Below, in pieces: positions 38,901 to 53,900 of a stretch of 64,000 nucleotides of DNA. The DNA comes from Papio anubis (lineage: Eukaryota > Chordata > Mammalia > Primates > Cercopithecidae). The notes beneath the pieces are model-generated. The model searched no databases and had not been told where the DNA came from. It saw only the letters and a list, made by a program, of their open reading frames with translations. The DNA lies in the NCBI RefSeq assembly GCF_008728515.1, contig NC_044979.1, positions 167,260,037 to 167,324,036 of the forward strand. The letters are read 5' to 3'. The translations under genes and the position numbers were made by a program. Every line of letters starts with the position of its first letter. Position 1 is the first letter of the stretch.

Positions 38901-41900
38901 AAAATTAGCCGGCTGTGGTGGCATGCACCTGTAATCCCAGCTACTCAGGAGGTGGAGGTTGCAGTGAGCCAAGACTGCGTCACTGCACTCCAGCCTGGGC
39001 AACACAGCAAGATTTTGTTTCCAAAAAGCACAAACAAATAAAAACCAAATTTAACAAATCTCACAACAGTAAATCTACAGCCATCAGGTGCTTCCATGAG
39101 ACTTAACCACATACTTCTCCCAAAGGGCTAAATCCAACCAAAACATAAAGAGAGTCCATAGAGGGTTATAAAGATAAAATCCTGACATTAAGAAACATAT
39201 CTAGCTTCTTATTGTTTTTGTTTGGTTTAACCATAAGCATACACTTACCTGGGACTTCCAAAAGATATTGTGAAGTTTCAGAGATTCCTAACATTATGAA
39301 ACTCATACGAATCACATTTCCATTCTTTCAATTTATGTCAATATTCCAAATATGGAGCCCTAGGGTATGAACTTTTACCAGACCACTAGCTAAGAGGCTA
39401 GCCTAAAACACGAGTGTTTTCTCAGAGTGAACAGCCCCACCTAGCAGTGTATCCTAAAAATTCAGACAGTTTTCACACCTTTTCAAAACTAGACATCAGT
39501 AACAATTTTAGAAAAGGTATGGAATGCCAAATATAATCAATAAAAAACCAGATAACTACTTAAGCAGAAAATAATATAATTTTCCATAAGATACAGAAAA
39601 TGGAGAAAACACTAAGATATGAACACAGGAATTCATTTTAATAAAAGGATTCTCTAAATAAGGTTGTGATTCTTCATTGTATTACTTCATTTACCCATGT
39701 AATAAAAAAATTCTCTTTGAGAATAAAATGCTAACTGAAAGGCAATTAGAAAAGAAATAGTAAGGCCAGGTGCAGTGGCTCACCTGATGACAGGAGTTTG
39801 AGACCAGCCAGGCCAACAGGGCGAAACCCCCTCTCTACTATAAATACAAAATGGTGGCAGGCGCCTGTAGTCCCAGCTACTTGGGAGGCTGAGGCAGGAG
39901 ACCCGCTTGAACCCAGGAGGAGGTTGCAATAAGCCATGATTGCGCCACTGCACTCCAGGCTGGGCGACAGAGTGAGACTCTTTGTCTTTTTTAAAAAAAA
40001 AAAAAAAGAAAAAGAAAAGAAAAGAAAAGAAATAGTAAATCCTTAAAATTATATAAACCAGCAAGAAACGATTTAACATATTTCAACTTAAATACAAATT
40101 CTTAAAAAATCAACACTGCATGATTCATAAATATGTAGCATACATTTATAAAAGGTATATTCTATGTTATAAAATCTATTAAGACAGTTGCTTATTATTG
40201 CTCTATTTTCTATACCTTAACACAGTGAAAGGGCATGCAAAAAAAACCAAAAACCAAAAAACAAACAAAAAAACCCCATGGGTTTTAAGAATGAACACGC
40301 CCACACACACTTAATTCTTGGGTTGTCTCCACAACTCTTAAATGATTTCTGCAAAAATCCTGAAGAAACTAGGAACCCTCTCTTCCTTGTTCTCAACCAC
40401 CTGAGCCAAGACCACTTCTTAATGTGATTCATGCCAAACACTTCAGACACTACTATATTTTGGATAGATTAAATCTTTAATAATAAAGTAGAAGCAATAA
40501 AGGGCCTTTCCCTGTATAAAGTCAAGAGGGTCAGGATGGTCAGGAGGCCAAGAAAAGGAATCTAAATGTGTATCCAAGGCAGCCTGGAACTTTCATGCAG
40601 GTACAAGAAACTTATGTCAAAGTAGCCACAAGATTATTTTATAGGAGACGAACAAATGTGACTCCCTGTTTACTGCTACAAATCAAAGCTTTGTGTGAAA
40701 TCTCTATGCGGAGGGTGGGTAAGAAAGCCTTTACCTGTCTGTTCTCTTCCTGATCCCTTCTCCTCATTCCTGAACTGTAGGAGACTGAGGCCCACTGGGC
40801 ACTGGTTTCCCCATCACTGGGGGGGTGGGCATCTATTTGATGGTTGATTTTGCTGAACCAGGTACTTCCTTTCCCATTTTCTAATGATTTTGTAACATAC
40901 AAACTCACTGTTTTCCCTTCCCTTCTCCTTTCCCTGGGAAAATACAATGAATAAATAAAGACTCATTGGTACTGAAACTGTCAAAAAAAAAAAAAAAAAG
41001 AAATGAGCAACAGTAAGAACGACTTCTCTGGTCATTGAAAGCTTAAGAGTAAATTTTAAGGAAGCCTAAGCCAGAACTAATATTCATCTAATCCCTCCAA
41101 AAAGCACTTCTTTATCATTTCAGCAGTAAGCGACTGACTAAATTAACACCTAAATGAACACACAAGACAGACTAGTGTAGCTTCTAAGGAAACACTCCAT
41201 AGTCTCCACTTAAATTATCATAATGTATTTAAAAAATTAAAGACTATACCACATAACAGTATAACCATCATTCAGGCAAAAGACCAGCAAGAGAACCGTC
41301 AGATACCATAATCTGAGACAGTTGCAGAGTATTATTACATTCCATAAAGAAAATATTATTTGGAGGCCGGGCGCGGTGGCTCAAGCCTGTAATCCCAGCA
41401 CTTTGGGAGGCCGAGACGGGCGGATCACGAGGTCAGGAGATCGAGACCATCCTGGCTAACACGGTGAAACCCCGTCTCTACTAAAAAATGCAAAAAAACT
41501 AGCCGGGCGGGTTGGCGGGCGCCTGTAGTCCCAGTTACTCGGGAGGCTGAGGTAGGAGAATGGCGTAAACCTGGGAGGCGGAGCTTGCAGTGAGCTGAGA
41601 TCCGGCCACTGCACCCCAGCCTGGGCAACAGAGCAAGACTCCGTCTCAAAAAAAAAAAAAAAAAAGAAAATATTATTTGGAAAGAGAAGAGGAAACCAAC
41701 ATTTGAGTGGTTATCAGGCAGCAATGAGTTTAAGTGATATGACATGTTGTACTTTTTACTTAATCATGTTAACTAAGGCAGATCTGTTATACCTGTTTTG
41801 AGATAATACTCAAAAAGGGTTACATCTGTTTTAGATGATGCCTAGGCCACGATCTGAACTAAAATTTTCTGATTCTAAAGTTCACACTCCCTAAAAACAT

Positions 41901-44900
41901 ACCCATACCCGATACAATGCTGCATACAGACTAAATTTGTGCAGAGACCATCAACTATGATAGGGAAAAAAAAATCCAGGAAGGCCTTTGTGCCTGCCTG
42001 TATACTGTTTGGATTCAGGGATAACAATGAAACATACTGAATTTAATTTGGGATGCCTACTAAATATCCAGGCAGAGAAAGGAATCTTGAATGTATAAGA
42101 GATCCAGGCTAGAAACTGAAAGGTTATAGAACTATGAGCATGGGTTAGAAGGAGCCTGGAGTAAGAAGGGAGCCAAGAACATACACACCAGGCTGGTGCA
42201 GTGGTTCACAACTGTAATGCCAGCACTTTGGGAGGCCGAGGTGGGGCGGATCACCTGAGGTCAGGAGTTTGAGACTGGCCTGGCCAACATGGTGAAACCC
42301 CAACCCTACTAAAAACACAAAAATTAATTGGGCGTGGCGGCACGTGCCTGTAGTCCCAGCTACTCAGGACGCTGAGGCATGAGAATCCCGAACTTAGGCG
42401 GCAAAAGTTGCAGTGAGCCAAGATGGTGCCACTGCACTCCAGCCTAGGATACAGAGCAAGACTCTGTCTCTGAAAACAAAAACAAAAAACAAACAAAAAA
42501 AATCACAAAACAGAAGAACAACATATATACCAAAAATTTCAATGTAGCAGAGAAAAAACCTGCAAAAATGAACACCAGGACAAAGAAGAATCCCAGAAAT
42601 TAAAGACATCTGGCATAGCCAAATGCTACAAGAGGTTCATCAGGATGCAAAGCAAATCTTGTTCATTTAGTTTGGCAATTAGGTGAATGCAAGTGACATC
42701 AGTTTTTGGAAGTGATTCCAAATTCCAACTGGTTAAGGAATGAGAGGCAGGCAAGGAAGCAGAAATGCATTTTTGGTTTTTTCATTAATTCAACAAATAT
42801 CTGAGAGCTTAGTTAAGTGGCAAGCTGAGGAGGAGACAGGACTATGTTTCAAGGCTTTTTTATAAGTGAGCACCCTTACTTACTTCTTACTTGTTAGCAT
42901 TATAAAGTTTCCATCAGTTCTCTCTCTCTCTTTCTTTCTGTTTCTTTCTTTCTTTCTTTTAACTCGGGAGTTCAAGTAATCCTCCCATCTCAGCCTCCCC
43001 AGCAGCTGGAACTACAGGCATGTGCCACCCCACCAGAGAAGTTTCTTTTCAGATTACTTTTATTCTCCTTTACCAAAATTTTTCTTAAAATTTCAAGCTG
43101 TGCATTTGCATTTGATACAATTTATGAAGAAAAACACCACAGGCAAATACAGATTTTTCAAATTTGGAGGTGTGCAAAATCACCTTTTAACACTCAATGA
43201 ATGCTGTTAATATTTTATTGACTTATTTAATGCTCAAATTCATCAAACAGTCTCCACCTTTTGCGAGACAAAAGGGTTCTCTGATACCTACAGCAATGCC
43301 TTCACTCGACAGATACAGAAATCCAGAAATTATGCTGATGTACTTTGACATAAAGGATATAAATTGACATACTTTCCTGGTAAGCATGCACACTGACACT
43401 GTCCATTTTGACAGAAATAGTAACAGCCTTTATGGTAAGGCAGACGTTATAATTCCATTTTACAGATGACAGCACTGAGGCTCAACAGTCTGCTCAGATA
43501 TAAAGTTAATTAAGTGGCATAATTCAATCTGTAATCAACCATTTCCCAAAACTCTAATTCTTTTAACTAGTACCCAACAATAACAAAATTATTTCAAATA
43601 TATTAGCCCAGAAAAATAGCGTACAGATAGTAAAGATAAAAAGGACTGTACAGTTACGTTAAGTGGGAAAAAATTGCAATGTAGACCCAAACTAGAAAGT
43701 AATATGCTAACATATAATTGTTATGGAGTTGAACCCAAGAACTTTTTAATTAAAAAAATTAAGTGGCCAGAGGTATAAAGTGATGTGCCCACCCAAGCAA
43801 CAAGTTAGAGGCGATATAAATTACTAAAATAGTGTCAATTTTTTGATCCTTTAAAAGACCCTACAATATTGAATGTGGTGACTTAGGAGGAAGTGTCAGC
43901 ATAATTTATTTAGATGATCAAATTTCAATTTCTCAAGACTAAAGATCAATACACTGTTTTTATGTTTTAGAGCTCAATTTTATCTTAGGGCATGAGGGAC
44001 AGCTTTAAATAGCCAGCATGTTATACATTCATAAATTCCTATTTCTGAATATTGACTCATCCAAATATTTCCAGGTAAGACATGGGCCCTCTACTGTTGC
44101 CAGTTCTGCTGAGTTTAATTCTCCCATTTGTTTGTTGCTTTTTTTTTTTTTAAAGTCTCACTGTCTCCCACACTGGAGTGCAGTGGCAGGATCTTGGCTC
44201 ACTGCAACCTTTGCCTCCCGGGTTCAAGCGATTCTCCTGCCTCAGCCTCCTGAGTAGCTGGGATTACAGACGTGCACCACCACACCCAGCTAATTTTTGC
44301 ATTTTTAGTAGAGATGGGGTTTCGCCTTGTTGCCCAGGCTGGTCTTTAACTCCTGGCCTCAAGTGATCTGCCCACCTCCGCCTCCCAAAGCGCTGGCATT
44401 ACAGGCGTGTCCGGCCTGATTTTTTTTTTTTTTTTGAGATGAAGTCTCGCTATTGTCCCCCAGGCTGGAGTGCAATGGCGCGATCTCGGCTCACTGTAAC
44501 CTCCACCTCCCAGGTTCAAGCGACTCTCCTGCCTCAGTCTCCCAAGTAAGCTGGGATTACAGGCGCCTGCCACCATGCCCGGCTAATTTTTGTATTTTTA
44601 GTAGAGACGGGGTTTTTGCCATGTTGGCCAGGCTGGTCTTGAACTCCTGACTTTGATCTACCCGTCTCAGCCTCCCAAAGGGCTGGGATTACAGGCGTTT
44701 GAGCCACTGTGCCCGGCCTGATTCTCCCATTTTAAAAATAAACACTGATGGTCTTCTTTATAAAACTGTTAATAGCATGAAATGAAATGAAAGCACCTAA
44801 AATAACCAGCGCTTAATAAATGGCTTGGTCTCTAACTCCTACCCCCTCTCACATATACTGATCCCTGACTTTTGTTTCCCTTAATTAAAATCAATTATAT

Positions 44901-47900
44901 TGCTCATTGTTATATCTGTTTTACTTTACATTTACACATGGTATATTTTTCTCATTCTAAAACAGAATGAACTTGTTAGTTGTAAATGATTACTGAGTCC
45001 TTACTTGTGTCTAAAGCAAAGTTGCAATTTATTAATCTTAAATAAAAGAGTTAATTGTCATGGTCACCAATATTGTTTGAGGAATCTCTCAAGAGAAGCA
45101 TATAATCTTGTGGTGATCTAAGCTTTTGACTGATTTTCTGATCAATCAGAAAATCACTGATTTTCCACAATAATTTGTTAGAATAATGGTTAAGTGCACG
45201 GGCTCAATAATCAACTGCCTGAGAAATCTTGGCTCTACCACTTGCTACCTATGAGAATTTATTTCACCATCTGTAAAATGGGGATAATAGTACTCCCTAC
45301 TTAATTAGTGAAGTTTAAGAATTAAATACAAACAATACATACAAAAACACTTAGAGCAACACCTAGCACAGAGTAAATACAAAACAGACATTAATGAGTA
45401 TTACCACTACACGTAATTTTTTTGAGAAAAAGATAGAATCCTGGAGTTAATTCAGAGCAGTGTTTTTCAAACTGTGGGTTGAGATCCATGAATGAATTAT
45501 ATAATTCCTACTGTGTGTATTGTGGTCAAAAAATATGAAGGACAACAGCCCAGGGAAAAATTATTTTGTTTTTAGAAATGAGGAAAATAAGGCCCAAACT
45601 AACTGCTAGTCACCTTTCAAAAATGTGTAGGTTCCCTCAAACCATTAATAAATTTCTCATGGACAAACGGGGGGAGGGTAAGGGAAAGAAGCACTGCCAT
45701 ATCAGAAAAAAACTTCATGTTTTTCAATCAAGTTTAGATACACATAAGTATTATACACAGAGTAGACAAGAGATTCAAAGATAATTCAGTTACTTACGAC
45801 CAACATCCAATTTCAGTCAACAAACCTCAGGAAAAAAAGCTATTAGCTTTATATATCTGAAAGCCACAAGATTTAATATAATTCCAACGAAATCTACTAG
45901 TGAGAAAAACCAGAAATTGTGGTATTCTATAGAGAGTGAGAAAGATTTGGTTTTAGAATCTAGGTCTGGACATGCAGATGATTCTGGGCAAATTAATTTC
46001 TTTAAGCCATAATGTCCTCATTTGTAAAAAGGATATACCGATGTCTGCTTGATACGTATCAGTTTCAGTAACAACGAAATGAGTTTCTGTATATGAAATG
46101 AATGACTTGGACTATGTCACCCGGCAGAGGACAAGTATTCAATAAACATCACTAGGTGCAGAGCTCCCCCAACATTATAGCCTGTATTCACAATTAATGT
46201 TATCTGTGAACGAATAAAAAGTGTCAGAGCAGCCAGAGAAAACCATGAAATCCTCCTGCATAAAAATAACAACAGCCCCTCCAAATACAAGACTTCTTTA
46301 GAAGGGATAAACATAGTGGAAAAACATGCTGCTTGTTAGCAGCAGATACGAGTTTGGCACTTTGCTCTGTCACTAGCAGAATGACCATGAAAACGTCTAA
46401 ACATGCCACGGCCCGGATGCATGACATATAGAAGCCTGAGAAACAAAATCCTCGAAACAAAATCCTCTAAAAAATATGAAGAATAATTCATCCTGATCCC
46501 TAATACCAGTAAAGAGTTTCAAGTGAAGATAAGGAAGAACGAGGCTATCTGGCCTGTGATACCTGCAGAATTCACAATGTTTAGGGATCAGTCAAAGTAA
46601 CATGGGTACTCTGCTATTTACCAATGGCATAAACCTTAACAAGTTTAGTCAACCTTTCTAAACTTCAAGACTTTTTAAAATCTGAAAAACAGGGATTAAC
46701 TGGCTCACCTCATCACATTGTTAGGATTAAACAGGATAATGTATATAAATCTCTTAGCCCAGTAACTAACACATAAGTGCTCAGTAAATGGAGCAAAACA
46801 ATGTGAAGATAACTAGTATTTCCTCTCTATTAGCCAAATGATAAGATGATCCTGGTTAATTCCCTTTAAGTATGGTATCCTCAAATGGACAGGGTCCGGA
46901 TGTAGTCCTGCATTGTGAATTGGCTTTTTTATTAGTTTCCTATTTCTGTAGTAAGAAATTACCACAAATTTACTGGCTTAGAGCAACACAAATTACACTT
47001 TCGAGGTCAGAATCTCACTAGCATCAGCAAGGCGACATTCCTTGTAGAGGCTCTAGGGAAGAATCTATTTCTTGCCTATTCTAACTTCTACAGGGTGCCT
47101 ACATTCTTTTGGCTCATGGCCTCTTCTTCCATCTTCAGAGCCAGCGGTATAGCGTCTTCTCCTTCTATCTCTTCTGTTGTTTTACTTCCTTCTTTGACTC
47201 CTACCTCTCTAGTATAAGGACCCTTATGATTACATTGGGCCCACCCAAATAATCCAGGATAATTAACCCATCAACATCCTTAACCTTATTCACATCCCCT
47301 GTCTCTTTTGCCTTGTAAGGTAACATACTTACAGGTTTTAGGAATTAGATTATGAACATCTTTGGAGAAGGGGGCATTATTTATTACCTAAAAAAAATAG
47401 GGTTTAATTCATTAACTCCAATTTGTAATCAACTGAAATCCTCAGGCTGCTTTCACCGGGATTCCCATCAAAACTAGATCTTCACGTTGACTTTGTGTTT
47501 GTTTCTAACAGACCGTTCAACCTCTTTAGGAAGTCCAGAAGTCATTTTCTGCTACTTGATGTAGCTCCAGCTATTCCAATCAGATTGTAAACTTCATGAA
47601 CTCATTCTGTATGCTTTCCTCCAAGTCAATGTTTTCTAAAAATTAAAATAGGACCTATTTGAAAGATGACCTTAACTGATATTCCTTGGGTATTTATAAC
47701 CAGTCAGCTACAATCCACTTAGCAATACTGTCATCCTGCCCATATTTTTCTAATTCATTCATAATGCAATCATATCCAATACCTTTCTGAAATATTTGGT
47801 ATATAGTTTTCACTAGACATACTTTACAAATGAAAAATGTTTAGTTTAGTCTGTTATAAATTGTTAGTCAATCTGTTCTGGCTCTTAGTGACTAGCAATT

Positions 47901-50900
47901 TCCAAAAATTAATAAAAACTGGCAGACAAAAGTAAACTGGCACAGAGTCTACAATTTCTAAAGTATGCTTTTTCCTACTTTTTGAAATAAAGTTGTCAAG
48001 GCAGTAAGAATTAGAAGACTATATACTAACGTAAATCTTTTTTTTAAAAACTTAAATCTCTCAAGCAATATTTCTTTCTGAATCTTTCTCAATGGGGTAT
48101 TTATCCCTTTCTTTTCGAAACCTAAACTTTAAAAAATGTATTTTCCTAAATTTACCTTGTAACAGATTACACTGATTATTTCCAGTATTCCTTCCTTTGG
48201 TAGTATGACCTCCAAGATGACACAGCAATTTTCCCTTAAGCTCCTATTACTATGTAAAGTTGAATTTAAAGAAAAAATGGAAATGTTTCCTAAAATAAAT
48301 ATATATATACTCACAATGACAGGCTAGTATTCAAATCTCCTTCCTGTTAGATGCAAATATCAAAGCATTTAATTCTACAGTCTTTCCTCCTCTTTCATTC
48401 TCAACTTAATAAATCAAAGACACTGTCTTAAACCAGACAGTTAAATCCACACAACTTTTATGTTTATTAGCAACATATAAACACTGTATAACAAAGTACA
48501 TGTTAAATTTCTTAACAAAAGATAATTTTTAAAAAGTTTTAAAATTATCTTTCCTAAAAAGATGCTTTATCCATCTAATTTAAACCTGAAGACAACTCCA
48601 TAAAACACTACTGCTAGAACAACTAGGTAAGGGATCATGTACAGTCCTTTTCTTCCCTGGTATTTCATCTTATGCCTTTAATATATAATTTACCAAATGT
48701 GTCTGGGTTAATACTTTTTTAATACCAGGTAATATAACGGGGCGAGGAAAGAAATCCAATCACATGTTAAACAAGTACTACTATGTCACTCTACCTGACA
48801 GCAGAATACTGTGCATAAGTTAATGTGTATGAGATAATCAACAGTACACACACACAGTAAGAGATACAATGAAACTGAAAAATGTACAGAAGCAACTCAT
48901 TTAACAAAGAAAATCCCAATATCTAATTAACAAACACAGGAAAAAGTGTTCAACCAATCAATAATCAAAGTACAAATTAACACAAGGAGATAAAATTCTT
49001 CAATTATCTAATGGACATGCATGTGGATTAGCATAAAGCAAAAAGAGTACTGGGCTGGTGAGACCTAATGGATGAGTTTTAATTCCGAAGAGAAATTTAA
49101 AACTGTAAAACAAGGACTAAAAAATGTCCATACCTTTCAAACCAGTAATTCTACTTCTAGAAATTTATGTAAGGCAATTATTAGATATTCTCATAGAGAA
49201 CTTCATGCTATTAAAAAGATCTGGTAACTATATAAAAATTTCCAAACGCAAGTGGAGGAGAAAAAAAAGACAAAGGAAATACCTCTTAAAATGTTAACGG
49301 TGTTTGAGGGGATTATTTTATTTTCTAATTTAAATTTATCTAACTTGCATTAGTTTTTAAATAAAAAAATTAAATTCATGGATTTAAAAATCAACTTTAA
49401 TTTGTATCCGTTTGAGATACATCTTTGTTCAACTTTTGTTATAAATATAACTAAGTGATAAAGGAACATGGTTATATAGAATCACCATCATCACATAACT
49501 TGTCCACAGAGTAAATCTTGTCTTTGAAGCTGAGTTACTACTATGTTTAAATCAGTAACTTGCAAATCTTTACTAAAGCCTTTCAAAATTACTAAATGTT
49601 TAAATTAAAAAATTAAATTAAAAAACACCCCTCCCAACACATATCCTTACAATAACTGAAGCCCTGTGGATAAAATGACTGTGCCAAAAAAAAAAAAAAA
49701 AATCTGGGAAATTGCTGCTACACACACACACACACACACACACACACTTTTGAGACAGTTTCACTCTCGTTGCCCAGGCTGGAGTGCAATGGCGCGATCT
49801 CGGCTCACGGCAACTTACGCCTCCCAGATTCAAGTGATTCTCCTGCCTCAGCCTCCCGAGTAGCTGGGATTACAGGTATGTGCCACCATGCCCGGCTAAT
49901 TTTTTTGTAGTTTTAGTAGAGATGGGGTTTCTCCATGTTAGTCAGGCTGGTCTCAAATGCCTGACCTCAGGTGCTCCGCCCGCCTCAGCCTCCCAAAGTG
50001 CTGGGATTACAGGCGTGAGCCACTGCGCCTGGCCTATATATTTTTTAAAACATCTTCATTAAAGAAAGTGTCCCTTTAATTACTGATATATAGCTTACTC
50101 CCATATAAATTTCATTTGCTTGTCACAGACTCAAATCTTTTGAAACCTAAACATGTAACCACTTTTCCACTTGCTTAGAGGAAGGTGTGAAAACAAGATA
50201 AATTTGGCATTGTCAGTATGAAATACTCCTAAGGTAGAGAAAATTTACAAAGTTTTTTTTTTAGGTACAGATGGGGTTTTGCCATGTTAGCCAGGATGGT
50301 TTCAAACTCCTGGCCTCAAGGGATCTGCCAGTCTCAGCCTCCTAAAGTGCTGGGATTACAGGCCTGAGCCACCTCATTCTGCCCCGAAAAGCTTTTTAAA
50401 ACAAATAGGGGAAAGATGCAATACCATTTTCCTGCTCCGACTGAGCAGAGTCTTGTTTGAATGTAAACATTACAAAACAGTTCCAACTACTTCTGCATAA
50501 AATTTACTCTTCAGATTTCAACAGATTCCAAACCAGGTACTTTCATAAGCAACAAAACTGCACATAATATTCAAATTCAAAGGGTTAAAAAAATTTTCAT
50601 ACTTACTTCTTCCTAAATTTTACTATACCATATTCTCCCACAATCTTGTTGACTTTTCTTCTATTCCAGAATTTAAAGAAATGTTTTACCAAATAAACAC
50701 ATGGAACTGCTAAATTACATTTAATAATAAATATAACATCATTTATAGGTTAACTACTTATATTTCTATGTGCACTAAGAACATTAAGAAAACAGAGGCC
50801 GGGCGCGGTGGCTCAAGTCTGTAATCCCAGCACTTTGGGAGGCCGAGACGGGCGGATCACGAGGTCAGGAGATCGAGACCATCCTGGCTAACACAGTGAA

Positions 50901-53900
50901 ACCCCGTCTCTACTAAAAATACAAAAACTTAGCCGGGCGAGGTGGCAGGCGCCTGTAGTCCCAGCTACTCGGGAGGCTGAGGCAGGAGAATGGCGTGAAC
51001 CCGGGAGGCAGAGCTTGCAGTGAGCTGAGATCCGGCCACTGTACTCCATCCTGGGTGACAGAGCGAGACTCCGTCTCAGAAAATTTCTACAGCTAAGAAA
51101 GAAAACAGAATATAGGCCAGGAACAGTAGCTCACACCTGTAATCTCAGCACTTTGGGAGGCCGAGGTGGGCGGATCACCTGAGGTTGGGAGTTTGAGACC
51201 AGCCTGACTAACATGGAGAAACCCCATCTTTACTAAATATACAAAATTAGCCAGGCATGGTGGCACACGCTTGTAATCCCAGCTACTCAGGAGGCTAAGC
51301 CAGGAGAATCACTTGAACCCGGGAGGTGGAGACTGCGGTGAGCCAAGACTGCGCCATTGCACTCCAGCCTGGGCAATAAAAACAAAACTCTCTCAAAAAA
51401 AAAGGAAAAGAAAAGAAAACAGAATATAATAGACAATGGTTTAAACTTCATCTGCATTATTTTTCACTATTTAATTGTATCATCGAACCTTTATTCTATT
51501 ATCATTTACTCCCGGCAGAACTAATTTTCTAAGTATTAATAGTTAATTTCTGAAGACTTATTCTATAAAGTATGCCCTAATGTATTTTTTTTTTTTTTTA
51601 AGACGGAATTTCGCTCTTGTTGTCCAGGCTGGAATGCAATGGCGCGATTTCGGCTCACCACAGCCTCCTCTCCTTGTGGGTCTAAGTGATTCTCCCACCT
51701 CAGCTTCCCAAGTAGCTGGGATTACAGGCATGTGACACCATGCCCGGCTAATTTTGTATTTTTAGTAGAGACGGGGTTTCTCCATGTTGGTCAGGTTGGT
51801 CTCGAACTCCTGAACTCAGGTGATCCGCCCTTCTCGGCCCTCAAAGTGCTGGGATTACAGGTGTGAGCCACCGTGCCCGGCCATGTATTCTTAATTTTAC
51901 ACTGCCTCCCTTACAATTTCCCAGGGTCTACCCTTCACTCAGACTTTCCACTTTTTGAATCAAGGCTATATACCTCACCAGGGCTTTTAACCCTACTCGT
52001 TCCAGCTTATCACATTAGGTCATTTTCCAAATGTACTTCCCAAATCAATCCACAACTTCTTCCTTTTCACTAGCTTGAAAGACAGGTCAGGAGGTGATTT
52101 TAGGAAATGCCAAATGTTTTTTATCCATGCCTTTGCTCTACTTCAGCAGCACAGGTGCCATATTTAAACATCACATTTATTGTGTCTCACTAATGAACTT
52201 CTGTGAATTAAATACTTCTTCCTAGTCATCAATACAAGAAATAAAAATTAATTCCAGGATATAAAATCATTTAATTGGAAAACAATTTTAATCTTAGCAT
52301 TTATAAAATCCTTAATGAGTTAAAATTTTTAATTGAGTATAAACTGGTTAAAAGAATAGACACCTTCAGTTTTAAACGCTGATTACATTTACTGCATTAC
52401 TGTGGGTGGCTCAAAAACTTAACCAAACCTTGTTATTCTTAAACTGTGACAAGTCCTTTCAAAAGTATACATTATTTTGATAGTTATCACTTGCTACCAT
52501 GCTTCAGAGGTACAAAAGCTGTTCACTTAGTGTTCTCGCCATATAAATAGTCCATTAGATAAGGATTCACTGCTCAAAAACTTCACAGCAGCCATGTGGG
52601 ACTGTGGACTAGACTCAGATGGGCTCTGAAAAGAACTGAGTCAAATCTCAGAACTGTTACTTTCACACTGTGTGACCTCAGACCATTCACCAAACTTCTC
52701 TAGTTTCCTTACCTTTAAAATGGAAAGAATGCAAAGACATGTACACAACACCTAACTCATTAGCCAGCACCTGGTTATTTAATGGGCAAATGCAGGATTC
52801 TTTTTGTCCTTCCCGTGAACTGTTCCTACTGGACTACTCCTTAAAATAGTATGTCAAAACTAAACCTATCCTTTGAACAAACTTAGGATTCGGGATCAAC
52901 GAAATAATTTACAGAGCCATGCAGAGGCTACTGGATACTGTTTTCATCTTGATAGAAAATTAGGTAAGGCAAGTAAACAACAAAATGGTTATGATACAAC
53001 CTGACATTTTTTGTGTATTTTACAACAGCTTTGCAATATAAATCACATACCATAAAACCCATCCATTTAAAATGTACAGTTCAGTGGTTTTTGGTACATT
53101 CAAGAGTTGTGCACCCATCAATACTTTATAGATTATTTTCATCACCACCAAAACAAATCCCATCCCCATTACCAGTCACTCTCCATTGCTCCTTTTGCTC
53201 TCTGCCAGCCAATAATCTATTTTCCATCTCTACAGGTTTGCTTTATAAAATATATCCCTATCTGGACTTATTTCAACTGATCCCCAAACTTGGCTGCCCT
53301 ATCTAAAGTGATTTATCATTCAGCATCTCTTAATTAAGGTAAACTAAGTCACATATGGCCATTAAAGTTTAAAGACTGTTATATATTTCTTAAAGGGTTT
53401 AAAAGGGATATCAGTAATTTTTGGTACTAAAGGTTTCCTTTAAGCAGGGTATTAAAATTCTACTTTAACTGAAAGTCAAAAGGAGGAAATATAGAGGAAC
53501 ACTTATGATAGAATGCATTAAGATATATTGGGCATATTGCAGAGGGAGACTTCACAGACTAGTGGATTGGTCAACTATTGCTCTTTAATGCAACTGCATA
53601 CCTAGAGTGAGGCAAGGGGAGCAGTCCACCCAGGTGCAGGCAGTAAGTGGGTGAACTATCAAGACTAAATAACATAGCAAGACTTTTATTTTGTTCTTTT
53701 ATCACCATCAAGCACGAACAATTTTTTTTTTTTTGAGATGGAATCTTGCTCTGTTGCCCAGCCCAGGTTGAAGTGCAATGGCACGATCTGAGGCTCCTTG
53801 CAACCTCCACCTTCCGGGTTCAAGCGATTCTCCTACCTCCTGAGTAGCTGGGATTACAGGCATGAGCTACCACACCCAGTTAATTCTTTATTTTTAGTAC

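Noticed and set aside
53013..53306. 97-codon plus-strand frame
   Set aside because: Explained by an old L1 3'UTR fragment.
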